Below, piece after piece: positions 33,961 to 36,811 of a stretch of 36,811 nt of DNA. Numbering within the stretch: position 1 is the stretch's first letter; the number at the start of each line of letters is the position of its first letter. Both the position numbers and the translations under genes were made by a program. A model generated the notes under the pieces. It was not told where the DNA came from, did no database searches, and saw only the letters and a list, made by a program, of their open reading frames with translations. Source of the stretch: Flavobacteriales bacterium 32-34-25 (GTDB lineage: Bacteria > Bacteroidota > Bacteroidia > Flavobacteriales > Flavobacteriaceae); contig NCET01000007.1 of assembly GCA_002280815.1 (NCBI GenBank), positions 1-36,811 on the forward strand, read 5' to 3'.

Positions 33961-34992
33961 ATGAAAGAAAGTCCAGCCTCCTATAAATTTCTTGTTGTAG
34001 AAGACAATCCGGGTGATTTCTTTTTAATAGAGGAATACCTAACGGAAAGCTTTGCTTCATTAAGAATAGAAAATGCAAAAAATTTTACGGAAGCAAAAGA
34101 GTATTTAACCAAATCTCCATCTTGTTTCAATATTATTTTTTTAGACTTAAGCTTACCCGATAAACAGGGAGAAGAACTCATAAAGAACATTTTACAGAAT
34201 GCCGGAGAAATCCCGGTAATTGTACTTACAGGATATAGTGATATTGCCTTTAGTGTTCGGTCATTACACCTTGGAGTTGCCGATTATTTGAATAAAGATG
34301 AATTAAACGCTACTTTACTCTATAAAAGTGTAGTTTATAACATCGAAAGAAAAAGAAAAAAAGACGAATTAGAAGAATCCAAAAAGCTTTATAGCGATTT
34401 ATTTCACCTTAGTCCAATTCCTATGTGGGTTTTTGATTTGGAGACACTCTTTTTTTTAGACGTCAATCAAGCGGCAATTAATCATTATGGTTATTCTTTA
34501 CAGGAGTTTTTGGCAATGACCGTCAAAGACATTAAACCACTTGAGGAAATGACAAAAATGAATCAGACGTTGAATGATAATGAAACTTTATTTAAAGACA
34601 AATTCAAACACACCAAAAAAAACGGAATCCTAATTGATGTAGAAATACAAAGTACTCATATAGAATTTCTGGGTCGCAAGGCAAAATTAATGCTGGTTTA
34701 TGATATTACAGAAAAAATAAAATATCTAAAAACGATAGAAAACCAAAATGAAAATTTAAAAGAAATAGCGCGAATTCAATCTCATGTAGTGCGTTCCCCT
34801 GTAGCAAGAATTTTAGGGCTACTCAACTATATGGAAGAATACGACTTAGATGATGAAGAAAAAAAATTCTTTCAGAAAAGCTTAAAAACATCGGTTCTGG
34901 AATTAGACGACATCATAAAAGACATTACCAATAAAACACAACAATTGAGCCCAGAGAATAATATAAATGGTTCTAAAAACATATTCAAATAA
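33961..34992 (+). CDS. Receiver-PAS-DHp protein lacking a kinase ATPase domain
   Basis: A 343-residue soluble signalling protein. The receiver (about 9-125) has Glu14/Asp15 (VVEDNPGD), Asp62 (IIFLDLSLPDKQG) and Thr in VLTGYSD. A PAS domain follows (about 140-255, WVFDLETLFFLDVNQAAINHYGY), then a coiled coil (about 253-270). The C-terminus is a histidine-kinase dimerisation-like helix pair with His275 in RIQSHVVRSPVARILGLL, and ends about 68 residues later. No N, G1 or G2 boxes are present, so it cannot autophosphorylate as a normal kinase. His275 could act as a phosphotransfer site, or the DHp may only dimerise. A CheY-like gene follows 50 bases downstream. Confidence 0.85.
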   Translation: MKESPASYKFLVVEDNPGDFFLIEEYLTESFASLRIENAKNFTEAKEYLTKSPSCFNIIFLDLSLPDKQGEELIKNILQNAGEIPVIVLTGYSDIAFSVRSLHLGVADYLNKDELNATLLYKSVVYNIERKRKKDELEESKKLYSDLFHLSPIPMWVFDLETLFFLDVNQAAINHYGYSLQEFLAMTVKDIKPLEEMTKMNQTLNDNETLFKDKFKHTKKNGILIDVEIQSTHIEFLGRKAKLMLVYDITEKIKYLKTIENQNENLKEIARIQSHVVRSPVARILGLLNYMEEYDLDDEEKKFFQKSLKTSVLELDDIIKDITNKTQQLSPENNINGSKNIFK

Positions 34993-35042
34993 ATTAAGTC
35001 CGTTTTACAATTATATTTAAAAAACACTTATAGACTATTTTT

Positions 35043-35453
35043 ATGAAAAATGAATTGAAACCCAACTTTGAAAGGATTATGATTATTGATGATAATCAAA
35101 TTGATCTCTATATATTTTCAAAATTACTGACTAAAAATAATTTTTGTAAAAATATTTTACAATACTCCTCTGCCGAAAAAGCACTGAAATACATAACAGA
35201 AAACCAAGGAAACAGCCAGTTAATGCCACAAATCATTTTTCTTGATATTTATATGCCTGTAATGGATGGTTTTGAATTCTTAGAAAATTACAGACAGCTT
35301 TTTAAAAACACAACTCAAAACTGTAAAATAATAATGGTTTCCTCTTCTATAGACAATAGTGATATTTCCCGCGCCAAATTAGACAAAAATGTAGCACTAT
35401 ATGCTACAAAACCAATATCTAAAAATTTATTTGACAATATAACTGCACTCTAA
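35043..35453 (+). CDS. Single-domain response regulator (CheY-like)
   Basis: A 136-residue lone receiver. Acidic residues Asp16/Asp17 (IMIIDDNQID), phospho-acceptor Asp68 (IIFLDIYMPVMDGFEFL), Ser switch (IMVSSSIDN) and Lys (LYATKPISK) are all present, so it should be phosphorylatable. There is no output domain. It is co-directional with the receiver-PAS-DHp gene after a 50-base gap without a hairpin, so the two probably form an operon and may exchange phosphate through His275 of the first protein. Confidence 0.92.
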   Translation: MKNELKPNFERIMIIDDNQIDLYIFSKLLTKNNFCKNILQYSSAEKALKYITENQGNSQLMPQIIFLDIYMPVMDGFEFLENYRQLFKNTTQNCKIIMVSSSIDNSDISRAKLDKNVALYATKPISKNLFDNITAL

Positions 35454-35469
35454 AAACAAAATATCCAAC

Positions 35470-35513
35470 AAAAAAAAAACAGATTCTTCAAAATGAAAAA
35501 TCTCGCTTTTTTT
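35470..35513. terminator. Bidirectional terminator between the CheY-like gene and phoU
   Basis: AGATT-C-TTCA (35481-35490) pairs with TGAA-A-AATCT (35494-35503), with one mismatch and a 3-nt loop. Seven Ts follow on the plus strand (35507-35513) and a long A run precedes it, so both convergent genes can use it. Confidence 0.75.
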
Positions 35514-35533
35514 GTGATAAAAATATTCGATAG

Positions 35534-36202
35534 CTACTGTTTATCATCAAACTTTTCATGTTTGATAATCTTAGCTTTAATCATAAAATGAACATGTTCT
35601 GCAATATTAGTACAATGCTCTGAAATGCGTTCTAAATGTTTTAAAACCATTACCAGATTCATTCCTGAAACTACAGCCTTAGAATTCGACTTCATTTCGT
35701 TCATTAAATTATGAATCGTATCATCAGTCCCTTTTTTGATACTATTGTTTAAAACAAAAATTTCTCCAATAGTCGTTTCGCTTCTATCTAAAAAACATTG
35801 ATTCATTTTTACGGTAATCTCCTCAACTTGTTTGGCCAATTCAGCAACATTGAATTTCACAATCAAATCGTGCTTATCTTTAATGTTTTTCGAATTTTTG
35901 ATAACACTAATAGCCAAATCCCCTATTCTTTCAATTTCATTACTAATTTGCATCGAAGCCATGATAAAACGTAAATCAGATGCTACAGGCTGTTGCAAAG
36001 CAAAGATAGTTTGACAAATCTCATCGATTTTTACATCGAGTTTATCTATTTTTTCTTCCGTTTTTCTCACCTCTTTCTTCTCGGCCATTGGCTCAGAAAG
36101 CAAGGCTTTTACTGCCTCAATTAATTGATTTTCGGCAAGATTTCCTATTTTGATAATTACATTTTTAAGCTTATCTAATTCTATTTCGAAGTGTGATCCC
36201 AT
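35534..36202 (-). CDS. phoU: Phosphate transport system regulator PhoU
   Basis: A cytoplasmic helical protein that links the Pst phosphate transporter to phosphate signalling and moderates uptake. From the ATG at 36202 (MGSHFEIELDKLKNVI) it has 222 residues, near the family norm. Both PhoU three-helix repeats are seen with their metal-binding E(x)xRIGD-like motifs: NEIERIGDLAISVIK in the first and LKHLERISEHCTNIAEHV in the second. An upstream in-frame ATG at 36250 would overlap the end of pstB and is less likely. It lies 44 bases downstream of pstB on the same strand, the usual pst-phoU order. Confidence 0.95.
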   Translation of the reverse strand: MGSHFEIELDKLKNVIIKIGNLAENQLIEAVKALLSEPMAEKKEVRKTEEKIDKLDVKIDEICQTIFALQQPVASDLRFIMASMQISNEIERIGDLAISVIKNSKNIKDKHDLIVKFNVAELAKQVEEITVKMNQCFLDRSETTIGEIFVLNNSIKKGTDDTIHNLMNEMKSNSKAVVSGMNLVMVLKHLERISEHCTNIAEHVHFMIKAKIIKHEKFDDKQ

Positions 36203-36246
36203 TATTTTAATTTTAAAGTTAGCTGATTCCAAATTTGGAACAAGTA

Positions 36247-36811
36247 TCAACCAAATCTTCCTGTTATATAATCCTCAGTTTGTTGTATTGTTGGTTTTGT
36301 AAAAATAGTTTTTGTCTTATCACATTCAATCAATTTCCCCATGTAGAAAAAAGCGGTATTATCACTTACACGCGCTGCTTGCTGCATGTTATGGGTTACA
36401 ATAACAATAGTATATTGATTTTTTAATTCGTGTATCAAATCTTCTATTTTTGAAGTCGAAATTGGATCTAATGCCGAAGTAGGTTCGTCCATTAATATAA
36501 CCGATGGTTGAATGGCCAGAGCACGAGCAATACACAAACGTTGTTGCTGTCCTCCCGAAAGTTCAAATGCCGATTTTTTTAATTTGTCTTTTACCTCACC
36601 CCAAAGTGCTACTTGTTCGATAGAAGTAACTACTCTTTCCTCAATTATATTTTTATCCTCAATTCCATTTACTCTTAAACCGTAAGCCACATTTTCGTAG
36701 ATACTTTTAGGAAAAGGATTTGGTTTTTGGAACACCATTCCTACGTTCTTTCTCAAATCGTCTACATTGGTGTTTTTTTGATAAATATCCTTTTGGTCAA
36801 TTAAAATACTT
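36247..36811 (-). CDS. pstB: Phosphate ABC transporter ATP-binding protein, C-terminal part (5' end outside window)
   Basis: The ATPase of the high-affinity phosphate importer PstSCAB. The frame is open to the window edge, so the N-terminus with Walker A is missing; about 187 residues are present. Visible motifs are the Q loop with [18 protein letters not shown] (typical PstB wording), the ABC signature [15 protein letters not shown], Walker [14 protein letters not shown] and the H-loop [12 protein letters not shown] near 36756 could be taken for a start, but coding sequence ([20 protein letters not shown]) continues upstream. phoU follows in the same operon. Confidence 0.96.
   Translation of the reverse strand, partial: SILIDQKDIYQKNTNVDDLRKNVGMVFQKPNPFPKSIYENVAYGLRVNGIEDKNIIEERVVTSIEQVALWGEVKDKLKKSAFELSGGQQQRLCIARALAIQPSVILMDEPTSALDPISTSKIEDLIHELKNQYTIVIVTHNMQQAARVSDNTAFFYMGKLIECDKTKTIFTKPTIQQTEDYITGRFG

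Noticed and set aside
36754-36756. TTG at 36756 as the start of pstB
   Set aside because: The frame continues with PstB-like residues to the window edge, and Walker A has not yet appeared.

Overview
The window looks like a chromosomal segment of a Flavobacterium-like member of the Bacteroidota. The sequence is AT-rich, and several genes are preceded by the Bacteroidota -7 element TAnnTTTG instead of a Shine-Dalgarno/sigma70 arrangement. It carries a SusC/SusD pair, a FecI/FecR-type regulator pair and a eukaryote-like class Ia NrdB. All identifications come from reading the sequence; no database search was run.

Layout. 1-10.95 kb is mostly housekeeping: the 3' part of metE, an RDD membrane protein, the nrdB-nrdA operon, a Cys-rich DUF3109 protein, a small membrane protein with a minimal FAD oxidoreductase, the tight operon HupE/UreJ-dCMP deaminase-S41 protease, and a TerB-like gene. 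10.97-20.42 kb is a compact glycan-utilisation locus: ECF sigma factor, FecR anti-sigma, STN-containing SusC, SusD, and a GH127 lipoprotein (beta-L-arabinofuranosidase type). The same 38-nt terminator sits at both ends of it, as if the locus had been inserted into a terB/fbp convergent junction. 20.4-25.05 kb is housekeeping again (fbp, a GNAT acetyltransferase, aspartate kinase, a GT-B glycosyltransferase) with two dispersed-repeat-like sequences. 25.12-26.37 kb is an apparently intact IS3-family element with a -1 frameshift window. 26.45-35.45 kb is an island of six soluble signalling proteins: a NarL-type regulator, a GAF histidine kinase, two CheY-like regulators, a very large kinase with about nine PAS domains and one GAF, and a receiver-PAS-DHp protein with no ATPase domain. 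35.5 kb to the end is phoU and the 3' part of pstB.

How the genes work together. The sugar locus forms a self-contained circuit. The STN domain of SusC should signal through FecR to the sigma factor when ligand is transported, SusC/SusD import the glycan, and GH127 releases L-arabinofuranose. The signalling island lacks membrane segments and so probably reads cytoplasmic cues. Its mix of kinases, lone receivers and an ATPase-less DHp protein suggests a multistep phosphorelay. NrdAB and dCMP deaminase both serve dNTP supply.

The observations most worth checking are the duplicated terminator around the sugar locus, the strong terminator hairpin inside the sigma-factor reading frame (one T in a TTTT run separates it from a stop codon), the structured susC leader, and the DHp-only relay candidate. 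No tRNA, rRNA or CRISPR array was seen.
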